A stretch of DNA of 64,000 bases from Sphingobacterium tabacisoli (GTDB lineage Bacteria > Bacteroidota > Bacteroidia > Sphingobacteriales > Sphingobacteriaceae), in the NCBI RefSeq assembly GCF_017908035.1, contig NZ_JAEQMU010000001.1, positions 1,736,001 through 1,800,000 of the forward strand. Direction: 5' to 3'. Below are positions 25,528 to 34,396 of the stretch, in pieces. The notes beneath the pieces are model-generated. The model made no database searches. It saw only the letters and a list, made by a program, of their open reading frames with translations, and was not told the DNA's origin. Within the stretch, counting starts at the first letter, position 1; the number at the start of each line of letters is the position of its first letter. Position numbers and translations under genes: made by a program.

Positions 25528-26883
25528 TTAAAAATGTTGGATAACGGGGTTAATATTCGCCTCCAGAAAAGCACGCTTTAGGACAATATTCCAATAGTTA
25601 TAATACTGCAATAGATTTTGCTTCTCATTCTGAAGTAAGATAGCTTGAACCTGTAAAAGTTCGGCCAAATTAATAAGACCACCTTCATAGCGTACCTTAT
25701 ACATCTCATAAGCCTCAGAAGCCTGTTGCTTACTACGATCCGACTCCACCAGACCGGCAGCAGTCTGCCGCTCCTGAGTCGACAGATCCAATAAACGCTG
25801 CTCCAATTCATTATCTAACAATCGGTATTCGTCCTCGACTTTGCTCCGCTTGGCTTCGAAAATCTTACGATTAGACTTAGCCGTAAATAGCTGTTGTAAA
25901 TTCCAGTTCACCCCTACGCCAACAAAATAATTATGGGCATAGTTCTGAAACATATCTCCATAACTATTGGAGGCCACACCTGATGACGAGACTCCAGAAC
26001 TCCGGCTAGAAAGAGCTCCTATCCCTATAATTTGAGGCAATACTTGTTTGCTGGATTTCTTGACCAATTGGTCTAGTTTTTCCGTTTCAGTCTTCTTGAT
26101 TTCTAATAAGGGCTGGAGTACGTCTCCCCCTGTTTCCGCTTTCAACAAAACAAAAAAACGAGCCACAGACTGAGCTGCTGGATTGACTGCTCCTCCCACA
26201 AATTCCGAAAGCGCATACACGCCACCTTTCAACTGTCCAGAAACATGAGATAGCTCAGACTGCACATTGTTTAATGAAGAAGATACAAGCAGCGTATCCG
26301 CACTTGGGACAATACCACTGGTCGCCAGATCCCGAGTGAGTTCCAAAATATCCTGATACCTCTTCAGGTGCTCATGATACCAATCCGAAAGAATCTGGTA
26401 ATACAGGTAATTTATATAGCGGTGGGAAAGTTCATTCTGTACCAATAGCGTATATTGATTCGCTTCCCAGGTGGACTGCTTTATCGCTGTAGATCCCAGA
26501 GCTTTGTCTAAATTTTTCCGTCCAAAATTGACCAAATCCCAATTTAGACTACTTGTAGCATATTGATTAAACGTATTAGAAGAGCCACCCGAGGTATTTG
26601 AGCCACTGATATTAAAAATACCCGGCATGGGATAAAAGGCCCCCGAAACATTATTCAACGAGCTTAATCCCTGTTGGTACTGGAGCCATACCTGTGGTTT
26701 ATAACGCTCCAATGAAGACGCACTATCCAATCGGGAAATACCGATTTCCTGGTCTTTTATAGAAAATCCTTTATAATTTGCTTTTGTCTGCTGCCAATAG
26801 TCCTCGAGTACTTGACCATGCACATTATTAGTGATAAGTCCTGTCCCAATGACGAGCAAACAAGCACATAACTTGTTGATCAT
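25528..26883 (-). CDS. TolC-family outer-membrane channel
   Basis: A 451-residue outer-membrane efflux protein with a signal peptide (residues 1-23, ending V-H-G-Q) and two helical-hairpin repeats. The second ends E-G-G-L-I-N-L-A-E-L-L-Q-V-Q, typical of the family. It has a Ser/Gly-rich stretch at about residues 295-310 that probably lies in an extracellular or equatorial loop. It is the first large gene of the operon channel-pump-adaptor-TlpA; a small membrane-protein gene precedes it by 73 bases. Confidence 0.9.
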   Translation of the reverse strand: MINKLCACLLVIGTGLITNNVHGQVLEDYWQQTKANYKGFSIKDQEIGISRLDSASSLERYKPQVWLQYQQGLSSLNNVSGAFYPMPGIFNISGSNTSGGSSNTFNQYATSSLNWDLVNFGRKNLDKALGSTAIKQSTWEANQYTLLVQNELSHRYINYLYYQILSDWYHEHLKRYQDILELTRDLATSGIVPSADTLLVSSSLNNVQSELSHVSGQLKGGVYALSEFVGGAVNPAAQSVARFFVLLKAETGGDVLQPLLEIKKTETEKLDQLVKKSSKQVLPQIIGIGALSSRSSGVSSSGVASNSYGDMFQNYAHNYFVGVGVNWNLQQLFTAKSNRKIFEAKRSKVEDEYRLLDNELEQRLLDLSTQERQTAAGLVESDRSKQQASEAYEMYKVRYEGGLINLAELLQVQAILLQNEKQNLLQYYNYWNIVLKRAFLEANINPVIQHF

Positions 26884-26956
26884 CGATTAAAATTTATAGT
26901 AAAAAACACAATTAGAATAAAGAGCCCATAGGCTTAACTTTAACAGTGTTTAAATC

Positions 26957-27340
26957 CTATAAATTGAACCGTTTTATAAAAAGAAATAGATTATTGGAGC
27001 CATAATAATAGGCCCGTGGTGGGTAAACTCTAGAAGTTTTTTGAGAAACACCTAAAAATAGAACAAAAAAGAAAGCCAATAACAATACCGAAGGAGAAAA
27101 ATCGATATCGGAATGACCTACCTTCACTAAATTTTCTTTAATCTCCAATACACAAGGTGCTTCTAAAGGCGTAATCAATTTAGAATGCTTGATGGTCAAT
27201 CCTGAAGAAGGTTGCGACGTAGAGCTAAGCTTAATAGATGCCTTAATAGGACAAGAGGTCAGAATAAACACCATAAAAATGCCTATGATTCGCATTATAC
27301 ATGCAAATGAGCTATTTTTTATAGTATATAAATTATTCAT
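26957..27340 (-). CDS. Uncharacterised small membrane protein at the head of the RND operon
   Basis: About 127 residues from the ATG at 27340. A signal-anchor lies at about residues 15-35 (I-G-I-F-M-V-F-I-L-T-S-C-P-I-K), with a Cys that could be a lipobox or a conserved C-P-x-K motif. A soluble stretch of about 60 residues follows, then a second membrane segment (L-L-L-A-F-F-F-V-L-F-L-G) and a short basic tail. The family was not recognised. The start at 27340 is supported by a well-formed promoter ending six bases upstream; a longer reading frame to 27376 would cross that promoter. Position suggests an accessory or sensor of the pump. Confidence 0.6.
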   Translation of the reverse strand: MNNLYTIKNSSFACIMRIIGIFMVFILTSCPIKASIKLSSTSQPSSGLTIKHSKLITPLEAPCVLEIKENLVKVGHSDIDFSPSVLLLAFFFVLFLGVSQKTSRVYPPRAYYYGSNNLFLFIKRFNL

Positions 27341-27345
27341 CAGTA

Positions 27346-27377
27346 CAAACCTACATAAATTTACCACTATACGCAAT
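27346..27377 (-). promoter_or_regulatory. Promoter of the second RND operon
   Basis: On the minus strand ATTG (27377-27374) is followed after 20 bases by TAGGTTTG (27353-27346), a good -33/-7 pair of the Bacteroidota type. Only five bases separate the final G from the ATG at 27340, so the transcript should be leaderless or nearly so. Confidence 0.65.
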
Positions 27378-27647
27378 ATAATCGCTTTCGAATATAAAAT
27401 TCTGTAGCTCTCCTCAGCCTAAAAACACCTTTAATTGAGGAAATATAGACTATTCCTCCTCAGAATAAAATAGATGTAACGCCTATTTTACCTTTTCTAG
27501 ATTCCATTTGACATACCAGAGGCGCCCCACCCAATAAGATATTGACAGAATTAACTTTCAAAACTTTCCATTTTGCCATCTATACGGCTTAAAAAATATC
27601 TTTTTGAAAAAACACCTCATGCAATCGATTGTTTAGAAGGAATTATT

Positions 27648-27655
27648 TACTTTTG
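27648..27655 (+). promoter_or_regulatory. -7 element of the glmS promoter
   Basis: TACTTTTG matches TAnnTTTG, 30 bases before the glmS ATG. A TTG about 16 bases upstream could serve as the -33 element. Confidence 0.55.
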
Positions 27656-27685
27656 TTGTCCTATTAACAGATTAAACTTGATACT

Positions 27686-29527
27686 ATGTGTGGAATTGTC
27701 GGCTATGTAGGCCATCGACAAGCATACCCCTATTTAATAGAGGGATTGCGTAAACTAGAATACCGCGGATACGATAGCGCAGGAATAGCGCTCCATTCTC
27801 AACAACAATTACTAATATCCAAAACTGCCGGTAAGGTGGCTGCATTAGAAGAGTTGACGAAAACAATAGACCTTTCGGCCAAAACAGGAATTGGACATAC
27901 CAGATGGGCGACCCATGGAGTACCATCCGATCACAATGCCCATCCGCATCGTTCGCAGAATGGAAAGTTAGCCCTGGTACACAATGGTATTATTGAGAAT
28001 TACGCAACAATAAAAGAAGAGCTACTCAAAAAAGGTTATACCTTCAAAAGTGATACAGACTCTGAAGTACTGCTCAATTTCATTGAAGACATCAAAACAA
28101 ATAATGCCTGTACGCTCGAAGAAGCAATACGTATCGCCTTAAAACGTATCACAGGAGCTTATGTCATCCTCGTCCTGGACGAAGACAGCCCAAACACGAT
28201 TATAGCTGCAAGAAAAGGTAGCCCACTGGTCATCGGAATTGGCAATGGCGAACATTTCTTAGGCTCTGATGCATCCCCTATGTTGGGACATACCAAAGAA
28301 GTCGTTTATATCAATGACTATGAGCTGGCAATTATAAAACCTGATGAGCTGATCCTAAAAAACCTAGGTAACGATATCGTAACGCCATTCGTACAAAAAT
28401 TGGACATGGAATTGGCCAGCATAGAAAAAGCAGGCTACCCGCACTTTATGCTGAAAGAGATATTTGAGCAACCTAAAGCAATTCAGGATTGTCTAAGAGG
28501 AAGATTAGATAGCACCACGCACCAGATTACCCTAAGCGGGTTAGAAAAAGTAAAAGACAAACTTCTAGCTGCGCATCGCATCATTATCGTCGCCTGTGGA
28601 ACCAGCTGGCATGCTGCACTCCTAGCAGAATATTGGATTGAAGAGCTCTGTCGTGTTCCTGTTGAAGTAGAATATGCCTCTGAATTCAGATACAGAAATC
28701 CAATCGTCGGACCGGATGATCTGATCATAGCCATATCACAAAGTGGAGAAACCGCGGATACACTCGTCGCACTTGAAAACGCAAAACAACATGGTGCTAC
28801 TATATTCGGGGTCGTCAATGTTGTCGGATCCTCCATTGCCAGACTATCTGATTCGGGCATCTACACACACGCCGGACCAGAAATAGGAGTAGCCAGTACA
28901 AAAGCATTTACAACTCAGCTTGCAGCTCTTTTATTATTCGCAATCAAGCTCGCGCAATACAAACAAAAAATAGATACCGCTACCAGCGACACGCTTATCA
29001 ACGAACTACAGGCTGTACCTGATAAGGTACAGGAGATCTTAAATTCACAACTCGAAAAGATAAAGAGTATAGCCCATAAATATGTGGACGCAAAAGATTT
29101 TCTATACCTAGGTCGTGGATATAACTTTCCGATAGCATTAGAAGGCGCTCTAAAACTCAAAGAAATCTCTTACATTCATGCAGAAGGCTATCCAGCGGCT
29201 GAAATGAAACATGGACCGATTGCATTGGTAGACGAAAATCTACCGGTATTGTTCATTGCTACAAAAGATAAAATACAGGAAAAGATAATCAGCAATATGC
29301 AAGAGATAAAAGCCCGTTCGGGACAGCTCATTGCACTGGTATCAACCGATGACACCTTCGTATCTTCCATGGCCGACGACAGTATCGAAATACCTGAAGC
29401 ACACGAAATCATAGCGCCTATACTATCCACTATTCCTCTACAGCTATTGGCTTACTATATCGGTATTGCCAGAGGCTGCGACGTGGACAAACCTAGAAAT
29501 TTAGCTAAATCAGTAACGGTAGAATAG
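27686..29527 (+). CDS. glmS: Glutamine-fructose-6-phosphate aminotransferase
   Basis: A 613-residue enzyme making glucosamine-6-phosphate from fructose-6-phosphate and glutamine, the entry to peptidoglycan and LPS amino sugars. The N-terminal glutaminase starts with the catalytic Cys after Met (M-C-G-I-V-G-Y-V-G) and holds the conserved R-W-A-T-H-G. Two SIS isomerase domains follow (about residues 290-420 and 460-600), with the C-terminal K-S-V-T-V-E signature. Length and motifs are standard. The DUF4954 gene starts three bases after the stop codon, so the two are probably co-transcribed. Confidence 0.97.
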   Translation: MCGIVGYVGHRQAYPYLIEGLRKLEYRGYDSAGIALHSQQQLLISKTAGKVAALEELTKTIDLSAKTGIGHTRWATHGVPSDHNAHPHRSQNGKLALVHNGIIENYATIKEELLKKGYTFKSDTDSEVLLNFIEDIKTNNACTLEEAIRIALKRITGAYVILVLDEDSPNTIIAARKGSPLVIGIGNGEHFLGSDASPMLGHTKEVVYINDYELAIIKPDELILKNLGNDIVTPFVQKLDMELASIEKAGYPHFMLKEIFEQPKAIQDCLRGRLDSTTHQITLSGLEKVKDKLLAAHRIIIVACGTSWHAALLAEYWIEELCRVPVEVEYASEFRYRNPIVGPDDLIIAISQSGETADTLVALENAKQHGATIFGVVNVVGSSIARLSDSGIYTHAGPEIGVASTKAFTTQLAALLLFAIKLAQYKQKIDTATSDTLINELQAVPDKVQEILNSQLEKIKSIAHKYVDAKDFLYLGRGYNFPIALEGALKLKEISYIHAEGYPAAEMKHGPIALVDENLPVLFIATKDKIQEKIISNMQEIKARSGQLIALVSTDDTFVSSMADDSIEIPEAHEIIAPILSTIPLQLLAYYIGIARGCDVDKPRNLAKSVTVE

Positions 29528-29530
29528 ACG

Positions 29531-31705
29531 ATGACATTCATTTCAAAAGAGCCGCTACACGCCTTGGGATATGGCTTTATAACTGAAAAAGAGGTGTCTG
29601 GACCAACAAACGAGTACGATATACGTAATCAACAGTTGGGAACAGATAAGGAATTCAGACAGCTCACAGCCCAAGAGATTCAACAGCTAACCAACCAGCT
29701 CAATTACAGTTCGGACTGGTCGAAGGTATGGGTTAGCGCCCCCTTTTTCCCGGAACAGATCCAGCATTCCAAATTTTATGGATTGGTAAGGATAGGTGCT
29801 ATGGAACAGACTTACCTTTCTTATAGGGACCTACGCCTTCCTACAGGAATATACAATTCGACCATAGTAAGCTCCGATATCGGAGCATGTTCTGCTATAC
29901 ATCATGTGCGTTATATGGCACATTTCATCATTGGAGAACAGGTACTGCTCTCCAATATCAATGAAATGGAAACCAGCAATAACGCCAAATTTGGAAACGG
30001 CATCCTCAAAGAAGGAGAATCTCCAGACAAAAGGATCTGGATGGAATTATGTAATGAAAATGGGGGGCGATCCGTCGTCCCCTTCGATGGCATGCAAGCG
30101 GCAGATGTCTACCTATGGTCACGCCATCGAGAAGATTTCATATTCCAAAACCGCCTATTAGAAATAACGGATAGGCATTTCTCCACACAACGGGGATACT
30201 ATAGCACCCTAGCCGACAATGTGGTATTGAAGAACTCAAATACGATCAAGGATGTTAAAATAGGTCCTTATGCATACATAAAAGGAGTAAATAAGCTGAA
30301 AAACGTAACGGTAAACTCCAGTAAAGAAGCATTCACACAAATCGGAGAAGGATGTGAAATTGTAAATGGAATAATTGGTTACGGTTGCCGCGTTTTCTAT
30401 GGTGTCAAAGCTGTTAGGTTTATATTATCTTCACATTCACAGCTGAAATATGGAGCCAGACTGATCAACTCTTTTTTAGGCGACAACTCTACTATATCCT
30501 GTTGCGAAGTGCTCAACTCGTTACTGTTCCCTTCTCACGAGCAACATCACAATAACTCCTTCCTATGCGCAGCATTGATAAAAGGACAAAGCAATATGGC
30601 TGCTGGAGCCACAATAGGTTCCAATCATAATTCAAGAGCTGCGGATGGTGAGATAATAGCAGGAAGAGGGTTTTGGCCCGGTCTATGTGTCAGTATCAAA
30701 CATAATTCAAAATTTGCCTCTTATACCCTACTTGTAAAAGGCGACTTTCTACATGAGCTTGATATCAGAATACCATTCTCTCTCGTCAGCAATGAAGCCG
30801 ACAAAAACCGATTATTGATAGTTCCTGGATATTGGTTTCTCTACAATATGTATGCGCTGATGCGTAATACAACCAAATTCAACGATCGCGACAAACGAAC
30901 ACTAAAAAATCAATACCTCGAATATGATGTTTTAGCACCAGATACCGTTAATGAAATGTTTGATGCCCTACAGGAGATAGAAATGGCGGTAGGCCAGGCC
31001 TGGCCGGAGATAGAACCCGAAGCCACAGCTCAAATCCGTGGACGTCGACTCTTAATGGATCCAAATTTTGATTTAAACCAACGTGAGGTATATCTCACGA
31101 ATACAGAATTCTCAAATCGCAAAGTTGTAGTAGTGAAAGCGAGAGCATGTTATCATACTTTCAAGCGTATGATTCATTACTATGGGGCAGTACACCTTGT
31201 TGATTGTCTCGAAAAGGGCACATGTGGAACATCCGCTCCAAGTGCTATTCCGGAACGAAGGGAGTACTTTGAAAATGTGGGAGGCCAATTGATTCCACAA
31301 AAACATATAAAGACACTGATAGAGGATATCAAAACGCAAAAAATTGATTCCTGGAATGAGGTGCACGAGCGTTATCATACCTGGAGTAAATTATACCCAC
31401 AAAGTAAAATCGATCACGCTTTAGCTTCCCTAGCACAGATTACGGAGACCTCACCGGCAGACTGGGACACCGATTTTATCAACCACACATTAGCGCAGAG
31501 CCTTGATACTAAAAAGTGGATTTACAGCGAAATCAAAAAATCAAGAGGAAAAGATTATGAAAACCCATTTCGGATGTTAACCTATAACTCCAAAGAAGAA
31601 ATGGAAAAAGTAGTCGGAAAATTAGAAGAAAATAGTTTCTTGATCAAGCAACAAGCAGAGTTCACTTGCTACGAAGAAAAAATCGCTAAAATAACAACAA
31701 AATAA
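29531..31705 (+). CDS. DUF4954-family left-handed beta-helix protein
   Basis: A 724-residue protein of the DUF4954 type, common in Bacteroidota and functionally uncharacterised. The middle (about residues 115-400) shows hexapeptide-like repeats and UDP-sugar-transferase-like features, with conserved stretches such as I-G-A-C-S-A-I-H-H-V-R-Y and G-S-N-H-N-S-R-A-A-D-G-E-I. The C-terminal third is mostly helical. There is no signal peptide, so it is cytosolic. It lies three bases behind glmS, which suggests a link to amino-sugar or nucleotide-sugar metabolism, perhaps as an acyl- or nucleotidyl-transferase. That link is inference from position only. Confidence 0.8.
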   Translation: MTFISKEPLHALGYGFITEKEVSGPTNEYDIRNQQLGTDKEFRQLTAQEIQQLTNQLNYSSDWSKVWVSAPFFPEQIQHSKFYGLVRIGAMEQTYLSYRDLRLPTGIYNSTIVSSDIGACSAIHHVRYMAHFIIGEQVLLSNINEMETSNNAKFGNGILKEGESPDKRIWMELCNENGGRSVVPFDGMQAADVYLWSRHREDFIFQNRLLEITDRHFSTQRGYYSTLADNVVLKNSNTIKDVKIGPYAYIKGVNKLKNVTVNSSKEAFTQIGEGCEIVNGIIGYGCRVFYGVKAVRFILSSHSQLKYGARLINSFLGDNSTISCCEVLNSLLFPSHEQHHNNSFLCAALIKGQSNMAAGATIGSNHNSRAADGEIIAGRGFWPGLCVSIKHNSKFASYTLLVKGDFLHELDIRIPFSLVSNEADKNRLLIVPGYWFLYNMYALMRNTTKFNDRDKRTLKNQYLEYDVLAPDTVNEMFDALQEIEMAVGQAWPEIEPEATAQIRGRRLLMDPNFDLNQREVYLTNTEFSNRKVVVVKARACYHTFKRMIHYYGAVHLVDCLEKGTCGTSAPSAIPERREYFENVGGQLIPQKHIKTLIEDIKTQKIDSWNEVHERYHTWSKLYPQSKIDHALASLAQITETSPADWDTDFINHTLAQSLDTKKWIYSEIKKSRGKDYENPFRMLTYNSKEEMEKVVGKLEENSFLIKQQAEFTCYEEKIAKITTK

Positions 31706-31742
31706 ATATTGTATCTTAGTTGTATCATAAATTAAGCTTACC

Positions 31743-32708
31743 ATGTCAAACACAAGTACAGGCCATATAAAAGTTAAAAGCATCCAAGACACTGCAGCAC
31801 CATATGGCTTGTACACGACATACATCACCCCGAGTGACAAAGAACTGAAAGGATCTGTCTTAGTTCTTCACGGCATGCAAGAACATAGTGGAAGGTACAT
31901 ACAATTTGCAGAACACCTCGTCACTGTTGGATTCGCCGTCTTGCTTTATGACCATATAGGTCATGGCAATACCGCCACCGATGATACCGCAAAGGGTTAC
32001 TTCCAACAAGAAAGACCGCAGGAGAGATTAATTAATGACGCTATAGCGCTACATCATTATTTAAAGGACAAACACCCCGATCATCCGCATTTTATCATCG
32101 GACACTCCATGGGTTCCTTTATTACCCGATGTGTATTACAACGGATAGGAAACGAATTTGATGGAAGTATATGGATCGGTACCGGAGCCAAAACAGCAGG
32201 AGCCGAAGCTTTTAGGGCGCTCCTAGCTTTACTCCAGAAAATAAGTCCTAGAAAACGGAGCAAACTGATCAATGGTATCTTCAGCAAAATGAACAATACA
32301 AAATTTCGGCATGAACCCGACTTTGATGATACCAGTTGGCTGAGTCTAAGTAAAACAAATAGGAAGCGTTTCCAAGAAGATCCACTTTGTGGCATCCCTT
32401 TTACCAACAACGCCTTCTATACCCTCCTGACCATACTGTTGACAGCAACAAAAAAAGGATGGCAGAATTCCATCCCAAAAAGTCTTCCGATTCTCTTAGT
32501 CAGCGGGCAAGATGACCCAATTGGTGGCTTTTCCAAGGGAATAGAAAAAACAGAAAAACAACTTAAAGAAAGCGGCTTCCAAGAGGTAGATATCATTACT
32601 TACCCAAAGAAAAGACATGAAATCCTGCAGGAAGAAAACAGCATAGAGGTGTTTGAAGCTATCGCACAATGGTTATTGTCCCATGCCAAATTACGCCTGA
32701 TCCAATAA
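31743..32708 (+). CDS. Alpha/beta hydrolase, monoacylglycerol-lipase-like
   Basis: A 321-residue serine hydrolase. V-L-H-G-M-Q-E-H-S-G-R-Y near residue 38 is the oxyanion-loop motif of monoacylglycerol lipases; the nucleophile elbow is G-H-S-M-G-S at about residue 119. The acid is in V-S-G-Q-D-D-P-I (about 258) and the histidine in K-K-R-H-E-I-L (about 290). There is no signal peptide. It probably hydrolyses a lipid ester or similar small ester. Its 3' end overlaps the convergent GNAT gene by 18 bases, so no terminator separates them. Confidence 0.88.
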   Translation: MSNTSTGHIKVKSIQDTAAPYGLYTTYITPSDKELKGSVLVLHGMQEHSGRYIQFAEHLVTVGFAVLLYDHIGHGNTATDDTAKGYFQQERPQERLINDAIALHHYLKDKHPDHPHFIIGHSMGSFITRCVLQRIGNEFDGSIWIGTGAKTAGAEAFRALLALLQKISPRKRSKLINGIFSKMNNTKFRHEPDFDDTSWLSLSKTNRKRFQEDPLCGIPFTNNAFYTLLTILLTATKKGWQNSIPKSLPILLVSGQDDPIGGFSKGIEKTEKQLKESGFQEVDIITYPKKRHEILQEENSIEVFEAIAQWLLSHAKLRLIQ

Positions 32709-33215
32709 CTTCTCAAAAGCTTTACGTTGCGCCCCGCCCCGAAAGTACACCTCACCACAATATACATACCCCAGTTTATCAAACACCCGTAACATGCCTG
32801 CGTTATCGTAATTTGTGTCTACTTTAATACTTAATCGATCCTGGGATAAACTAACTTTTTCAGCCTCCAGCATCATCCAGGTTCCCAGTCCCTTTATTAC
32901 GTCATGTTGCGAAACAGCTAGCCGGTGTATCACCGTATATGGACGCTCTGTAAGCCACTTACCGGTCAGCTCCTCGTAGGCAGGCTCGATAGCACCGATT
33001 ACTGCGATATAAGCCACTATCGCCCCTTCTATGCGCTCAGCTACAAATCCATACCCCTTTTCAACATCTTCCATTATGACTTCCCGATTGGGATAACCAT
33101 CCTGCCATTGATCCGACCCATCGTTACGGCGCTTCGCTATCGCCTCCTCTAGTACTGCCCAGACAGCATCCACATCCGAAATGGTAGCCTTACGAAAAAT
33201 AATACCTGAGAACAT
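32691..33215 (-). CDS. GNAT-family N-acetyltransferase
   Basis: A 174-residue GNAT protein. The acetyl-CoA loop region is degenerate: H-D-V-I-K-G-L-G-T-W-M-M at about residues 104-115 stands where Q/R-x-x-G-x-G/A is expected. D-T-N-Y-D-N-A-G-M-L-R-V-F-D-K-L-G-Y later on is a good motif B. Substrate unknown. It follows the ABC-2 permease gene by 15 bases on the same strand and could be the last gene of that export operon. Its end overlaps the convergent hydrolase gene. Confidence 0.85.
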   Translation of the reverse strand: MFSGIIFRKATISDVDAVWAVLEEAIAKRRNDGSDQWQDGYPNREVIMEDVEKGYGFVAERIEGAIVAYIAVIGAIEPAYEELTGKWLTERPYTVIHRLAVSQHDVIKGLGTWMMLEAEKVSLSQDRLSIKVDTNYDNAGMLRVFDKLGYVYCGEVYFRGGAQRKAFEKLLDQA

Positions 33216-33230
33216 ATCTTTATATCTATG

Positions 33231-34394
33231 CTAGGCTTTTTCAGCCTTTTTAACCTTATTAATTTTAAATTGTAAAAGTATGATGGAAGCGACCAAAGAA
33301 ACACCTCCGATCCACACCAATCCCCATACAGGCCCTTTTATAAGATCTGCTGTTCCCTGCTCTATAATCATCGTTCTAAAGATCTGAAGGTAATGGGTAA
33401 GCGGAATCAATTTAGACAACCAGACAATCCAATCCGGCATCTGGCTCAATGGCCAGGTAAAACCACTTAATATAAACGAGGGAGTAGCAATAACCATCAA
33501 TATCTCCGTAGCCTTCAACTGGCTTGGAATAGCAATACTGACCAATATCCCCAAGAAAGCAACAGCAAGCAAAAACAGAAAAGAAGCCCCAAAAAACGCA
33601 AATCCTTCAACATGTAAAGGCATCCTATAAAAAACAGAATAACCGTAGTACAAACCATAAATTAAAAAGGACATCAGCACATAGGGAGTAATCTTAACCA
33701 GAATCAGCACAAAGACATTGGAAGTCTTACCTACAAGCTCACGGAAAGTATTGTTTTCGAATTCAGACGCAAAGCTCAAGGCCAGTCCCAACATCATCAC
33801 CTGCTGCAGAACAGTCAGCAAAACACCCGGCAGCATAAAGTACAAGTAATTACCACTCCGTATATTCTGTTTGACAATAGTCGTCTTAAAAGGCTCATAC
33901 TGTTGTTCGGCGACGTAAGCAGGAACACCTTTCTTCTCCTGAGATTTGATTTGTATACCCGCTTTCATGGTCCCTGCACACACATTGACCGCCATCATAG
34001 CATAATTTGATGTCAACGTATTAGAAGCATTGACAAATAACGTCAACTCTGTACTACGGTTATAATTAACATCTGATGAAAAATTCTTCGGAATATGAAC
34101 AACCACAGTAGCCTCTTTCTCCAATGCAGCCTCTTTGGCGCCAAAAGGATCAGCCATCAGTTCGGCAACATAGATCACCTCATTCTCATTGAACATATCA
34201 ATAAGTTGCCTAGACAAAGGACTACGATCCTCGTCCACCACTATAATCGGCAGATGCGTCACCTTACCTTTCTTATACACCCCTCCTACAAGAACACCAT
34301 ACATAACAGGGGCTCCTAAAAAAAGAATGAGTAAAACCTTATTCTGATAGAATAAAGCGAACTCTCTCTTAATCAAACTCCAAAAGTTACCCAT
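33231..34394 (-). CDS. ABC-2 type transporter permease
   Basis: A 387-residue inner-membrane protein of the YhhJ/YbhR-like ABC-2 group. One helix at about residues 20-38 is followed by a large periplasmic domain (about 40-185), then five helices, with the F-I-L-S-G-F-T-W-P signature at about residue 305. Permeases of this type normally work with a cytosolic ATP-binding subunit and export drugs or lipids. No ATPase gene is present in this operon or elsewhere nearby except pstB. The start is two bases after the HlyD-type adaptor gene. Confidence 0.88.
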   Translation of the reverse strand: MGNFWSLIKREFALFYQNKVLLILFLGAPVMYGVLVGGVYKKGKVTHLPIIVVDEDRSPLSRQLIDMFNENEVIYVAELMADPFGAKEAALEKEATVVVHIPKNFSSDVNYNRSTELTLFVNASNTLTSNYAMMAVNVCAGTMKAGIQIKSQEKKGVPAYVAEQQYEPFKTTIVKQNIRSGNYLYFMLPGVLLTVLQQVMMLGLALSFASEFENNTFRELVGKTSNVFVLILVKITPYVLMSFLIYGLYYGYSVFYRMPLHVEGFAFFGASFLFLLAVAFLGILVSIAIPSQLKATEILMVIATPSFILSGFTWPLSQMPDWIVWLSKLIPLTHYLQIFRTMIIEQGTADLIKGPVWGLVWIGGVSLVASIILLQFKINKVKKAEKA

Positions 34395-34396
34395 AA

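Larger units (their letters stand above)
27341..27685. other. Divergent spacer between the RND operon and glmS
   Basis: A 345-base AT-rich region. It contains the promoter of the minus-strand operon at the left end and a glmS promoter at the right end. A weak 8-base hairpin (TAAAATAG at 27466-27473 with CTATTTTA at 27483-27490) lies between. No gene or glmS-ribozyme-like structure was recognised. Confidence 0.5.

Noticed and set aside
27377..27685. glmS ribozyme upstream of glmS
   Set aside because: The spacer shows no recognisable ribozyme core, and a promoter lies only 30 bases before the start codon.
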